In this document: positions 27,835-36,982 of the stretch, one piece after another
How positions within the stretch are numbered: the first letter of the stretch is position 1
Layout: the number at the start of each line of letters is the position of its first letter
Source: Candidatus Woesearchaeota archaeon
Lineage (GTDB): Archaea > Nanobdellota > Nanobdellia > Woesearchaeales > WJIZ01
Length of the DNA: 44,228 bases
Assembly: GCA_018221205.1 (NCBI GenBank)
Contig: JAAOYF010000010.1
Location: forward strand, 1 to 44,228
Reading direction: 5' to 3'
Position numbers and translations under genes: made by a program
The notes under the pieces: model-generated
What the model saw: the letters and a program-made list of their open reading frames with translations, nothing else
Database searches by the model: none
Told to the model about the DNA's origin: nothing

Positions 27835-29373
27835 ATGAGTAAGAAGAAACAGCTGAAAGACTATCAGGAAATAAAGAAATCCCATGAATTGTCTAAAGAC
27901 AGGATTAAGTTCCAGCACTCTAAAGGCAAGATGACTGTTTGGGAAAGGCTTGATTTTCTTATGGACAAAGGCTCATTTATCGAGTATGATGAATTCGTCG
28001 AATCAAAAGAACCTTCTTTGAAAGATAAGAGACAGCCGAGAGACGGTGTCGTGACAGGCATAGGAAGGATAGATGGAAAAAAAGTCTGCATCTATGCGCA
28101 GGATTTCACTTTTATAGGAGGATCTATGGGCGAAGGCCATACAAGAAAAGTCGCCAAGATCATGAAACATGCCCTTAAGCTAGGGTGCCCAGTCATAGGT
28201 TTGCTGGATTCAGGCGGCGCTAGGATCCAGGAAGGTGTTTCTGGATTAGATGGAGGAGGAGAGATCTTTCGAACTAACACAAGAGCTTCTGGAGTCATCC
28301 CTCAGATTTCAGCTATCATGGGGCCTTGTGCAGGCATCGCAGTCTATTCTCCAGCTCTTACCGATTTCATCATGATGGTCAATAAGACCTCCAACATGTT
28401 CATCACCGGTCCGCAAGTCATCAAGACAGTGACAGGAGAGGAAATTTCCTTTGATAAATTAGGAGGAGCATCTGTCCATAATGAGCAATCAGGAGTAGCT
28501 CACTTCTACGCAGATAATGAGAAGCAATGTCTCCTGAAGATAAAGAAGCTGGCTTCTTATCTTCCTCAGAACAATCTAGAATCATCTCCAGTCTTGGATA
28601 CGAAGGACAACCCAGACAGGAAAGTACCTAAACTTCTCGAGATCATACCAGAAGATTCTATGCAGGTCTATGATGTCATAGGAGTCATAGATGAGATTGT
28701 CGATAAGAAAAGCTTCTATCAAGTACATGAGAAATATGCACAGAATGCAGTCGTAGGATTTGCACGATTGAACAATAATGTCGTCGGCATTGTCGCAAAC
28801 CAACCTCAGGTATTGGCAGGCTGTTTAGACATCAATTCATCTGATAAGATCGCAAGATTCGTACGTTTCTGTGACAGTTTCAATATTCCTTTGATCAATC
28901 TCGTCGACGTGACTGGATATCTGCCCGGAGTAGAGCAGGAACATGGCGGCATCATAAGACATGGTGCAAAGATCCTGTTTGCCTATTCCGAAGCCACGGT
29001 TCCTAAGATTTCTTTAGTCATGAGAAAAGCCTATGGTGGAGCATATATTGCCCTGGTTTCAAAAGACATGGGCTTCGACAAGGTCATTGCCTGGCCCACT
29101 GCTGAGATCGCAGTCATGGGCGCTGAAGGCGCTGTCAATATCCTCAATCGGAAAGAGCTTGCCAAGGAAAAGAATCCGGCAAAATTAAGAAAGAAGCTTA
29201 TCGAAGAATACGAGGAGAAATTCCTCAATCCATACATTGCTGCAAGGCAAGGCAAGGTAGATATGATCATCGACATGCAAGACACGAGAAAAACCCTCAT
29301 TGATGTTCTAGAGTCTTTGATTACAAAGAGAGAAAAGCTTCCTCCGAAGAAACACGCTAACATCCCTCTCTAA
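27835..29373 (+). CDS. Acyl-CoA (acetyl/propionyl-CoA) carboxylase carboxyltransferase subunit
   Basis: ARIQEGVSGLDGGGEIFRTNTRASGVIPQISAIMGPCAGIAVYSPALTDF, FITGPQVIKTVTGEEISFDKLGGA, MRKAYGGAYIAL. Confidence 0.96.
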   Translation: MSKKKQLKDYQEIKKSHELSKDRIKFQHSKGKMTVWERLDFLMDKGSFIEYDEFVESKEPSLKDKRQPRDGVVTGIGRIDGKKVCIYAQDFTFIGGSMGEGHTRKVAKIMKHALKLGCPVIGLLDSGGARIQEGVSGLDGGGEIFRTNTRASGVIPQISAIMGPCAGIAVYSPALTDFIMMVNKTSNMFITGPQVIKTVTGEEISFDKLGGASVHNEQSGVAHFYADNEKQCLLKIKKLASYLPQNNLESSPVLDTKDNPDRKVPKLLEIIPEDSMQVYDVIGVIDEIVDKKSFYQVHEKYAQNAVVGFARLNNNVVGIVANQPQVLAGCLDINSSDKIARFVRFCDSFNIPLINLVDVTGYLPGVEQEHGGIIRHGAKILFAYSEATVPKISLVMRKAYGGAYIALVSKDMGFDKVIAWPTAEIAVMGAEGAVNILNRKELAKEKNPAKLRKKLIEEYEEKFLNPYIAARQGKVDMIIDMQDTRKTLIDVLESLITKREKLPPKKHANIPL

Positions 29374-29374
29374 G

Positions 29375-29755
29375 ATGGAAGAAATAAAAGTCAATATCGA
29401 CGGCAAAGAGCAAGTTGTCAAGATAGAAGAAGAAGGAAATTCTCTGAAAGTGCATTTAGATGGTAAGGTCTACACCGTCGAGACAGGTCTGAAGAATGAA
29501 CAGAAAGATTTCGACCTAGAAGAATCCTCAGATTCCTCTGCAGGCGGCTCAATAAGGGCCCATCTGCCTGGAGTTATCTTCTCCATCGATATTAAGCAAG
29601 GAGATAAGGTAAAGAAAGGCCAGAAATTATGTTCTTTGGTTGCCATGAAGATGGAGAACCAGATCAAAGCACCGATAGCCGGAAAGATAAAGAAAATCAA
29701 TGTTAAAAAGAACGATAAAGTCAACAAAGGCGATATATTATTAATTATTGAATAA
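29375..29755 (+). CDS. Biotin carboxyl carrier protein
   Basis: VAMKMENQIKAPIAGKIKKINVKKNDKVNKGDILLII (biotinylated MKM). Confidence 0.95.
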   Translation: MEEIKVNIDGKEQVVKIEEEGNSLKVHLDGKVYTVETGLKNEQKDFDLEESSDSSAGGSIRAHLPGVIFSIDIKQGDKVKKGQKLCSLVAMKMENQIKAPIAGKIKKINVKKNDKVNKGDILLIIE

Positions 29756-29759
29756 GATA

Positions 29760-30047
29760 TTAATATCTAATCAAGCTCTGTCCACTTAGATTGACATAAT
29801 GACTTTTTAATTCTTTACCAGGTTCATTCCAAATAAGATCCAGTATTTGTTCATATGCATCCCATATTGTATCGGGTTTGCTTCCCTCACTTGCTGCACT
29901 ATACATGAGTGTTATTACAATCAAGGCAATGGGAGTGTACGCTGCTTTTCCAGCAATAATCGAAATATCTTTTGCTTTCGCGCTTACAACTCCGACCTGC
30001 TCCTCTAAAGTCAGCCCAGGTTTTGGATCTTCTGGCTTAAATAACAT
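29760..30047 (-). CDS. Hypothetical protein (95 aa)
   Basis: Intact ORF in the BCCP-BirA interval; no recognised motif. Confidence 0.45.
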   Translation of the reverse strand: MLFKPEDPKPGLTLEEQVGVVSAKAKDISIIAGKAAYTPIALIVITLMYSAASEGSKPDTIWDAYEQILDLIWNEPGKELKSHYVNLSGQSLIRY

Positions 30048-30095
30048 GAATTATCTAAATCAGTTACAATTTATAAGAATTATTGTACTAGAGAG

Positions 30096-30326
30096 CTATT
30101 TCTTACCGTTTCCAGCACGGCCAAAAAGAATACCTGCGAGAACATTCAATGCCCATGCTTGAAGAACACTTATCTTATAGAGCGCTCCGAACACAAAGTT
30201 CCACAGCCACATGACTGGAAAAGCAAGGATCAGGCCGATGATTGCCGATATGAGGATGACCAGAAGCATAGTATAGGCTAGGTCTATTAATCTACCTAAT
30301 ATTGGAATGTTTGTCAATACCCCCAT
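30096..30326 (-). CDS. Small membrane protein (76 aa)
   Basis: Two hydrophobic segments, MGVLTNIPILGRLIDLAYTMLLVILISAIIGLILAFPVMWLWNF. Confidence 0.5.
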   Translation of the reverse strand: MGVLTNIPILGRLIDLAYTMLLVILISAIIGLILAFPVMWLWNFVFGALYKISVLQAWALNVLAGILFGRAGNGKK

Positions 30327-30381
30327 AGGAAAAACAGGTATTTATCAGTTTTTAAATCTTCCGGCTGTTTAAAGAACAGAA

Positions 30382-31050
30382 TTAGAGAAGAGTGACATCC
30401 CCTTCTTGCACAACTAAAGGCCCTTCTTCAGTCTGTACAACCAAATGGCCTTCATCATTGATATCAACAGCCTCTCCAGAGATAGTCTTATCCAATGATT
30501 TTACCGTAACGTTCTTGCCGAGCATGCCGCATTTCTCTTTGAACATTCGCAGTATATCAGAATGATCCAATGTCAGCAACTCTTCATATCTCTTAAGAAT
30601 TTTCCCTAATAACTCATTCAGGTCGCTTTCTTTCCCCGTCACTTCTTTCAGTGAAACAGCAATCTTTGTTATGTCAGAAAGCTCATTGTTCACATTCAGC
30701 CCAATGCCCACAACAACTTTCTCTGCTTCATTCCCAGAAAACTCAACCTCTGAAAGGATTCCGCAGATCTTCTTTCCCTCAACGAGAATATCATTAGGCC
30801 ATTTCGTTTCTCCCGTACCAATACTCTCGAGAACAGCCAATGCTCCGATAAAAGTATACTCAAACAATCTCTTCCCAGGTTCCAACACCAGGCTGAACCA
30901 CAATCCACCTTTCGAAGAGACCCATTTCCTTCCGAAACGTCCTCTGCCACGGATCTGTTCCTCAGCGACGATCACATTATTGGCAGGATACTTCTTAGCA
31001 ACCTCATTCGTAGAATCAACCTCTGGAAAAGTATGGATATGGAACATCAT
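30382..31050 (-). CDS. birA: Biotin--[acetyl-CoA-carboxylase] ligase (no N-terminal HTH)
   Basis: EVDSTNEVAKK, IVAEEQIRGRGRFGRKWVSSKGGLWFSLVL, KWPNDILVEGKKICGIL. Confidence 0.95.
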   Translation of the reverse strand: MMFHIHTFPEVDSTNEVAKKYPANNVIVAEEQIRGRGRFGRKWVSSKGGLWFSLVLEPGKRLFEYTFIGALAVLESIGTGETKWPNDILVEGKKICGILSEVEFSGNEAEKVVVGIGLNVNNELSDITKIAVSLKEVTGKESDLNELLGKILKRYEELLTLDHSDILRMFKEKCGMLGKNVTVKSLDKTISGEAVDINDEGHLVVQTEEGPLVVQEGDVTLL

Positions 31051-32915
31051 TCATGGAAGATGGCTTCTTGTCTGGCAGTATGCACCCACATGCTGTTCTT
31101 GTCATTGAAACGATTTTTTTTCTTCATATACTCTGTTACAGCAGTCGAGATGATGATTGCTTTTTCATCTTTTGACAATGTTTTCTTCTTCTTGAATTCC
31201 TTCCGGATCCTCTCCATGATCTGATTCTTCTCGATGAAAGAGGTGGTTATGGTCCCCTTCTGGAACGCATCAGTGTTCAAGACAACCTTATGGAATGGGA
31301 TGGTAGTATCCACTCCCTCGATGATGAATTCTTCTAATGCCCTTTTCATCCTCTCGATAGCTTCTGCTCGTGTCTTGCCGCCGCACATCAATTTAGCCAA
31401 AAGAGAATCATAATGAGGACTCACAACTTGCCCGGCATGCGAACCAGAACACACTCGGATGCCCGGACCTCCTGGAGGAAGATAATTCACGATCGTTCCT
31501 GTTTCAGGACAGAACCCATCATGGACACATTCCGTATTTATACGGCATTCAATGGCCCACCCATCCATCTTGATATCTTCCTGTTTGAAGGCAAGCTCAG
31601 CTCCTGCCGCTATTTTAATCTGCTCTTTCACCAGGTCGATGCCGGTTATCATCTCAGTTATACCATGCTCGACTTGGATTCGAGTATTCATCTCCATGAA
31701 ATAGAAAGTTCCTTGTTTATCGATGAGAAACTCGACCGTACCAGCTCCCTCATAGTTGATTGAAGAGACAACTTTCAACGCTGCCCTCCCCATCTTCTCT
31801 CTCATCTCAGGAGTCAGTGCAGGACTGGGAGCTTCCTCGATCAATTTTTGATGCCGTCTCTGGATAGAACAATCTCTCTCACCCAGATGGATGATATTTC
31901 CTTTTCTATCGGCCAAGATCTGGAACTCGATATGCTTAGGATCTTCAATATACTTCTCGATAAAGACATCGTTGTTGCCGAATGCACTATGAGCTTCTGT
32001 CTGGCACGATATGAAATTCTCCTCGAAGCTTTCTCTGTTATGGACAATCCTCATGCCTTTGCCTCCTCCCCCAGCAGCTGCTTTGATGATGATTGGAAAG
32101 CCGATATGGCTGGCAACTTGTTTCCCTTCCTCGACATCCAGGATAGAGTGTCCAGTTCCTTCAAGGACAGGAACCCCTGCCTGACTGATCAATTGTTTGG
32201 CATTGATCTTATCTCCCATCGCTTCAATAGCCTTAGAGGAAGGCCCGATGAATTTGATGCCGTTCTTTTTGCACAGCTTCGCAAATTCAGCGTTCTCAGC
32301 CAAAAAACCATAACCCGGATGCACTGCATCCACTTTACATTTCTTGGCTACTTTGATGATCTTGTTCATATTGAGATAATCAGATGCCTTATTCCCTAAC
32401 TTGATCGCCCGATTTGCAAATTTCACCCCTAGACTTTTCTCATCCTGCTTTGTATACACCTGGACAGATTCGATGCTCAGCTCACGACAAGCTCTGATGA
32501 CTCTCAAAGCGATCTCTCCCCTGTTCGCAACCAAGATTCTCTTGAACAGTCTTCCTTTCTTGATTTTGGTATAATCCTTCATCTCACCCAAAGCAAGACC
32601 CTTGGTCAGGATATCCAGAAAGCCCGCAGAGTCCTTTTCCCTGACAATCTGCTTCAGCTTATCCTCGCTCATATGGGGCAATTTACTTGCAATTTCAGAA
32701 GTGATGACCTCAGTCAATTTACTGAAGCCAGGATCTTCTTGCAGCTTCCTGCTCGTTTCAAAACTGATCAGATGGTTCTTCAGGAAGCTTTCAAGCTCAT
32801 GGAATACATCCGGCACTTTCTTTCTCAGGCCCCTGACACCTTTCTTAAGGCCCATATAACCCTTTTCTAAAGGCTTCAGTGCATTATTGATGAACTTTGC
32901 AGTCTTCTTTTTCAT
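31047..32915 (-). CDS. accC: Biotin carboxylase subunit with about 125-aa N-terminal extension
   Basis: FKRILVANRGEIALRVIRACRELSIESV, VHPGYGFLAENAEFA, KAAAGGGGKGMR, EMNTRIQVEHGITEMITGIDLV. Confidence 0.95.
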   Translation of the reverse strand: MKKKTAKFINNALKPLEKGYMGLKKGVRGLRKKVPDVFHELESFLKNHLISFETSRKLQEDPGFSKLTEVITSEIASKLPHMSEDKLKQIVREKDSAGFLDILTKGLALGEMKDYTKIKKGRLFKRILVANRGEIALRVIRACRELSIESVQVYTKQDEKSLGVKFANRAIKLGNKASDYLNMNKIIKVAKKCKVDAVHPGYGFLAENAEFAKLCKKNGIKFIGPSSKAIEAMGDKINAKQLISQAGVPVLEGTGHSILDVEEGKQVASHIGFPIIIKAAAGGGGKGMRIVHNRESFEENFISCQTEAHSAFGNNDVFIEKYIEDPKHIEFQILADRKGNIIHLGERDCSIQRRHQKLIEEAPSPALTPEMREKMGRAALKVVSSINYEGAGTVEFLIDKQGTFYFMEMNTRIQVEHGITEMITGIDLVKEQIKIAAGAELAFKQEDIKMDGWAIECRINTECVHDGFCPETGTIVNYLPPGGPGIRVCSGSHAGQVVSPHYDSLLAKLMCGGKTRAEAIERMKRALEEFIIEGVDTTIPFHKVVLNTDAFQKGTITTSFIEKNQIMERIRKEFKKKKTLSKDEKAIIISTAVTEYMKKKNRFNDKNSMWVHTARQEAIFHE

Positions 32916-33032
32916 ATTGACTAGAAGCTCTATTTTGCTTTTTAAACGTTTCCAAAAACAGTTTATAAAGTCTATATTTGCTCAAAAATAGCTCTTTCAG
33001 GCCTTAAATCACCCATATTTAGGCATCGAAAG

Positions 33033-33042
33033 CTATATAAAT
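33033..33042 (+). promoter_or_regulatory. Putative archaeal TATA box upstream of the FabZ-thiolase operon
   Basis: CTATATAAAT about 30-40 nt upstream of ATG 33073. Confidence 0.5.
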
Positions 33043-33072
33043 TAACATGAGTTATTCCGGAGAGTGATACCT

Positions 33073-33555
33073 ATGGACGAAATAGAAAAACTCAAAAAAG
33101 ATGGACAATTGGATAAGGAAGCGATAATGAAGATCATTCCTTATAATGAGCACTTTCTCATGATTGATAAAGTGACCGAGCTTGAAAAGAAGAAGATCGT
33201 AGCAACAAAAGAGATAACTGGCGATGAAGACTACTTGAAAGGACATTTCGCCGGCTTCCCTATAATGCCCGGAGCGCTTATGGTGGAAGGCATGGGCCAA
33301 GCAGCAACATTATTGATGCGCTATAATGTCGAGAATCATCAGGAAAAAGAGATTCTCGCATACAAGATAAAAGATGCGAAATTTTCTAAGCCGACCTTTC
33401 CCCCTGCAGTCCTCACCTATGAGGCAGAGATGCAGGGCATGGATAACCGAGGTGCGTTGCTGACCAGTAAGGCCATGGTGGATGGGCAGAAAGTGGCTGA
33501 AGCAACCCTGATGCTGGCTATGGTCGATCGAAAGCAATTCCGCTCCCAATCATGA
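33073..33555 (+). CDS. fabZ: FabZ-like beta-hydroxyacyl (ACP/CoA) dehydratase
   Basis: IIPYNEHFLMIDKVTELE, LKGHFAGFPIMPGALMVEGMGQAATLL (catalytic His/Glu positions retained). Confidence 0.93.
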   Translation: MDEIEKLKKDGQLDKEAIMKIIPYNEHFLMIDKVTELEKKKIVATKEITGDEDYLKGHFAGFPIMPGALMVEGMGQAATLLMRYNVENHQEKEILAYKIKDAKFSKPTFPPAVLTYEAEMQGMDNRGALLTSKAMVDGQKVAEATLMLAMVDRKQFRSQS

Positions 33556-34682
33556 TCATGCAGAGATACATCCATGGAGTAGGTATGACTAAGTTTGGGA
33601 TAGAGGATATCTCAGCTCCAGACCTCGCAAGAGAGGCCATCGTGCAGGCATTGAAAGGCTCCAGCATGTCTCCAAACGACATTGATGCGATTGTCCTTTC
33701 TAATGCCGATACCAAACTATCACCGGAACGGCAGCGCGATCTGACTCCTATGCTCGCTTCCATCTTGAAAAGAAAACTCCCTATAGTCAGGATTCCTGCA
33801 GTCTGTGGCGGCGGAGGAGCAGCGATGTGGTCTGCACTGAAGCTGAAGTACAATAATATCTTGGTTATCGCTGTCGAAAAGATAGCTTCTACCTCTACTC
33901 AGATGATAACAAAAGAGATCATGCATGCAAGCGATAATTTCCACGAGCAGGATGAGGGTTTGATCTTTCCTGCAGTCAATGCAATGGTCGCGCAGGCACA
34001 CATGCTAAAATTCGGCACCACCCATGACGATCTTGCGCTGATCTCCTACAAGAACCATCATCATGGCAGTCTCAATCCGAAAGCACGCTTCTACAGGAAG
34101 AATATCTCCCTGGACACCATTAAGAACGCGCCAATAATCTGTTCTCCTTTTACATTATATGACTGTTCCATCAGCGTCAACGGCGCAGCAGCAGCAATAA
34201 TCTCAAATGATAGATCAGACATCAAAGTGAAAGGCTCTTCATTGGCAGCAGATTATCTTGCTCCCTTTGAAAGAGATGAGCTCACGACCTGGACAGGGAC
34301 AGTGAAATCAGGGAAGGAAGCGTTCCAGCAGGCTGACTTAAATCCATCTGACATCAATGTCGCGGAATTGCATGACGCCTTTTCGATTGTTGAACTCCTT
34401 GCCTATGAAGATCTGGGTTTCTGCAAGAAAGGAGAAGGAAAAAACTTTATCCGGGACGGCCATCCGAATCTCGACGGAAAAGTGCCTATAAACACATCCG
34501 GCGGCCTTAAGGCGCGCGGTCATCCTATCTCACCGACAGGGATGGCACAGATAGTCGAGATAGCCGATCAGCTGCGAGGGAGATGCGGAGACAGGCAGGT
34601 GACGAATCCTAAATACGGTTTAGCGCATAATATTGGAGGTGCAGGAGGCACGACAACGTGCCATATCCTACAAAAATGGTAA
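33552..34682 (+). CDS. Thiolase-superfamily condensing enzyme (SCP2-thiolase-like), paralogue 1
   Basis: GVGMTKFG, IPAVCGGGGAAMWSALKL (Cys), VAELHDAFSIVELLAYEDLGF, NTSGGLKARGHPISPTGMAQ. Confidence 0.92.
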   Translation: MIMQRYIHGVGMTKFGIEDISAPDLAREAIVQALKGSSMSPNDIDAIVLSNADTKLSPERQRDLTPMLASILKRKLPIVRIPAVCGGGGAAMWSALKLKYNNILVIAVEKIASTSTQMITKEIMHASDNFHEQDEGLIFPAVNAMVAQAHMLKFGTTHDDLALISYKNHHHGSLNPKARFYRKNISLDTIKNAPIICSPFTLYDCSISVNGAAAAIISNDRSDIKVKGSSLAADYLAPFERDELTTWTGTVKSGKEAFQQADLNPSDINVAELHDAFSIVELLAYEDLGFCKKGEGKNFIRDGHPNLDGKVPINTSGGLKARGHPISPTGMAQIVEIADQLRGRCGDRQVTNPKYGLAHNIGGAGGTTTCHILQKW

Positions 34683-35797
34683 AGACAATTCGTTGGAAAT
34701 GTGAAGCATGCGATCTGACATGGATCCACCCTATTGAGACATGCTTATACTGCGATAAGCAGGTGAAAAAGATCATCGGAACAAAGCATAAGGTCATCGG
34801 AATAACTGAAGTGCATATTCCTAATCCGTTGCACCCTATTGTGCCCTATAATGTCCTTCTTCTTCAGGACGAGCATGGCAACAAGATGCCTAAGAAGACC
34901 ATGAAGAAGTACGGGGTTGGAGATACGTATGAGGATAAGCCGAATGACTCTGAAAGAGCGATCTCCTCAATTAAAATAAAGTATGATTTCTATGAGGCTG
35001 TCAAGGAAGCATTGGAATTGATAGGAGATATCGATGCAAAAGGGAAAAAAGTGCTGCTCAAACCGAATCTCAGCATTCCAGCCTATCCTTATCTCGGCCT
35101 CTCGACAAATCCTAAAGTATTGGATGCATTGATACAGATTTTGAAGGAAAAAGGCGCTGCAAAGATAGCCATAGCAGAGCAGAGCTTCTTTGTTCCCACT
35201 GAAAAAGCAGTGGCAAAATCAGGACTGGCAGAGCTTATGAAAAAACATGATATAGAGTTCATTGACATAGCCGAGACTGAATTTGAAGAGAAGAAGCAAA
35301 GGGAATTTACGTTCAAGGTCTCAAAGATAGTGGATGATTTTGATCTGCTCATCAACGTTCCGGTCATCAAGACCGATATGGTGCTCGGAATGGACGGTGC
35401 GTTTGAGAACCTGACAAGGTTCCTGGCAAAAGAGACATTCGATGATCTTGCGAAAGATCCCCAGAAAGCTGCATTGGCATTGGCAGCTCTCCTGAACATC
35501 TTTCCAAAATTCCTCACTATAGGTGATGCTTCCATAGGCACACAAGGAAACGGTCCTGCACAGCACGGCGAACCAGGTTTTTACGGTTTGATCTTCGCAG
35601 CCCGCAACCCAGTCGTCCATGATACAGCTGTCCAGGAAGTGTTCTGTCTGAGAAAACTTCCTTATGTCCAGATGGCAGGAAAACTCGGAATGGGAGAATA
35701 CGATTATAACAAGATTGAATTCGTCGGCAATGAGCTGGATGCTCTCAGGAAAGACATCAAGCAGCCGATAGGATCAAAATTGCTCAAGAAAGGTTAA
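34676..35797 (+). CDS. DUF35 (zinc ribbon + OB fold)-DUF362 fusion protein
   Basis: KCEACDLTWIHPIETCLYCDK zinc ribbon; OB-like GITEVHIPNPLHPIVPYNVLLLQDEHG..VGDTYE; DUF362 VLLKPNLSIP...STNPKVLDALIQILKEKGAAKIAIAEQSF...DLLINVPVIKTDMVLGMDGAFENLTRF. ATG 34676 overlaps the upstream stop. Confidence 0.83.
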   Translation: MVKTIRWKCEACDLTWIHPIETCLYCDKQVKKIIGTKHKVIGITEVHIPNPLHPIVPYNVLLLQDEHGNKMPKKTMKKYGVGDTYEDKPNDSERAISSIKIKYDFYEAVKEALELIGDIDAKGKKVLLKPNLSIPAYPYLGLSTNPKVLDALIQILKEKGAAKIAIAEQSFFVPTEKAVAKSGLAELMKKHDIEFIDIAETEFEEKKQREFTFKVSKIVDDFDLLINVPVIKTDMVLGMDGAFENLTRFLAKETFDDLAKDPQKAALALAALLNIFPKFLTIGDASIGTQGNGPAQHGEPGFYGLIFAARNPVVHDTAVQEVFCLRKLPYVQMAGKLGMGEYDYNKIEFVGNELDALRKDIKQPIGSKLLKKG

Positions 35798-35798
35798 G

Positions 35799-36926
35799 AT
35801 GTATATCAAAGGAACAGGCATGACGAAATTCGGGACATCTGATAAGTTCTCACACCAGCTCGCTTATCAGGCTACCCAAGATGCCTTGAAAGACGCAGAT
35901 ACGAAATTCAAGGACATAGACGCAGTCATCTGCTCTTCTTTGGAGTTCTTCTCCTCGATTGAGAAGCAACGGCATTTTGCTTCGATGCTTTCATCGATGT
36001 TCAAGACCAACAAGCCGATCATCAGGGTGCCTGCTGCCTGCGCCGGAGGAGGAAATGCAGTGTGGTTCGCAAATCAGCTCGGCTATGACAAGGTCTTGGT
36101 GGTGGGTGCTGAAAAGCTCATGACTATGAAATCCTCGACCATAACAGATGAATTCATGATGGCAGCCGAGCCTTTTTACGAGCAGCCAGAAGGCCTTAAT
36201 TTTCCTGCCCAGAATGCAGCAGTCGCACAGGAATACATGTTCAAATATCCCGAGACAACCCATGATCATCTCGCTCTTATCGCACATAAGAACCACCATA
36301 ATGGTTTCCTCAATCCAAAGGCCAAGTTCTTCGGTAAGAAAGTATCTTTGGAGACGATAAAGAACGCTCCTATGGTATGCTCCCCCCTACGATTATACGA
36401 CTGTTCCATCAGCGTCGACGGAGCAGCAGCCCTTGTCCTGACAAAGGACAAGACAGATATTGAGATCGCAGGCTCAGACATGTGCAATGATTTCCTCCCT
36501 TCTTTTGAGAGGGCAGATAATACTTCTTGGGATGCGACGAAGATAGCCTCAAAGAATGCCTATGGGCAGGCAAAGCTCACTCCCGAAGACATCAATATTG
36601 CAGAGGTCCATGATGCCTTCACCAGTGTTGAATTGATCGCATATGAAGATTTAGGTTTTGCCAAGCCCGGAACAGCATATAAGAAGATCGAAGCAGGCTA
36701 TTTCAATCTCGACGGTAAGCTTCCCGTAAATACATCAGGTGGCCTGAAAGCAAAAGGTCATCCTATTTCAGCGACAGGGGTTGCCCAGATGGTTGAGATA
36801 ACGCAGCAGCTGAGGAATCAGGCAGGAGATAGGCAGGTCACTGGTGCAAAGATCGGACTGTGCCAGAACATCGGAGGAGCAGGAGCCATTATTGCTACTC
36901 ATATTCTGAAAAAGATTGGAGGCTAA
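35799..36926 (+). CDS. Thiolase-superfamily condensing enzyme (SCP2-thiolase-like), paralogue 2
   Basis: GTGMTKFGTSDKFSHQLAYQA, VPAACAGGGNAVWFANQL, IAEVHDAFTSVELIAYEDLGF, NTSGGLKAKGHPISATGVAQ. Confidence 0.92.
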   Translation: MYIKGTGMTKFGTSDKFSHQLAYQATQDALKDADTKFKDIDAVICSSLEFFSSIEKQRHFASMLSSMFKTNKPIIRVPAACAGGGNAVWFANQLGYDKVLVVGAEKLMTMKSSTITDEFMMAAEPFYEQPEGLNFPAQNAAVAQEYMFKYPETTHDHLALIAHKNHHNGFLNPKAKFFGKKVSLETIKNAPMVCSPLRLYDCSISVDGAAALVLTKDKTDIEIAGSDMCNDFLPSFERADNTSWDATKIASKNAYGQAKLTPEDINIAEVHDAFTSVELIAYEDLGFAKPGTAYKKIEAGYFNLDGKLPVNTSGGLKAKGHPISATGVAQMVEITQQLRNQAGDRQVTGAKIGLCQNIGGAGAIIATHILKKIGG

Positions 36927-36927
36927 A

Positions 36928-36966
36928 ATGAAAATTCAAAAATTAAAAATTTTTGAAATTCATTTT
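36928..36966. other. AT-rich imperfect inverted repeat between thiolase 2 and fabG
   Basis: ATGAAAATTCAAAAATT-AAA-AATTTTTGAAATTCAT, followed by TTTTTTAGGAGGT. Confidence 0.55.
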
Positions 36967-36982
36967 TTTAGGAGGTAAAAAA

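Noticed and set aside
31848-32399. 183-aa plus-strand ORF
   Set aside because: Antisense to biotin carboxylase, which has unambiguous motifs
35089-35541. 150-aa minus-strand ORF
   Set aside because: Antisense to the DUF35-DUF362 gene; no domain signal
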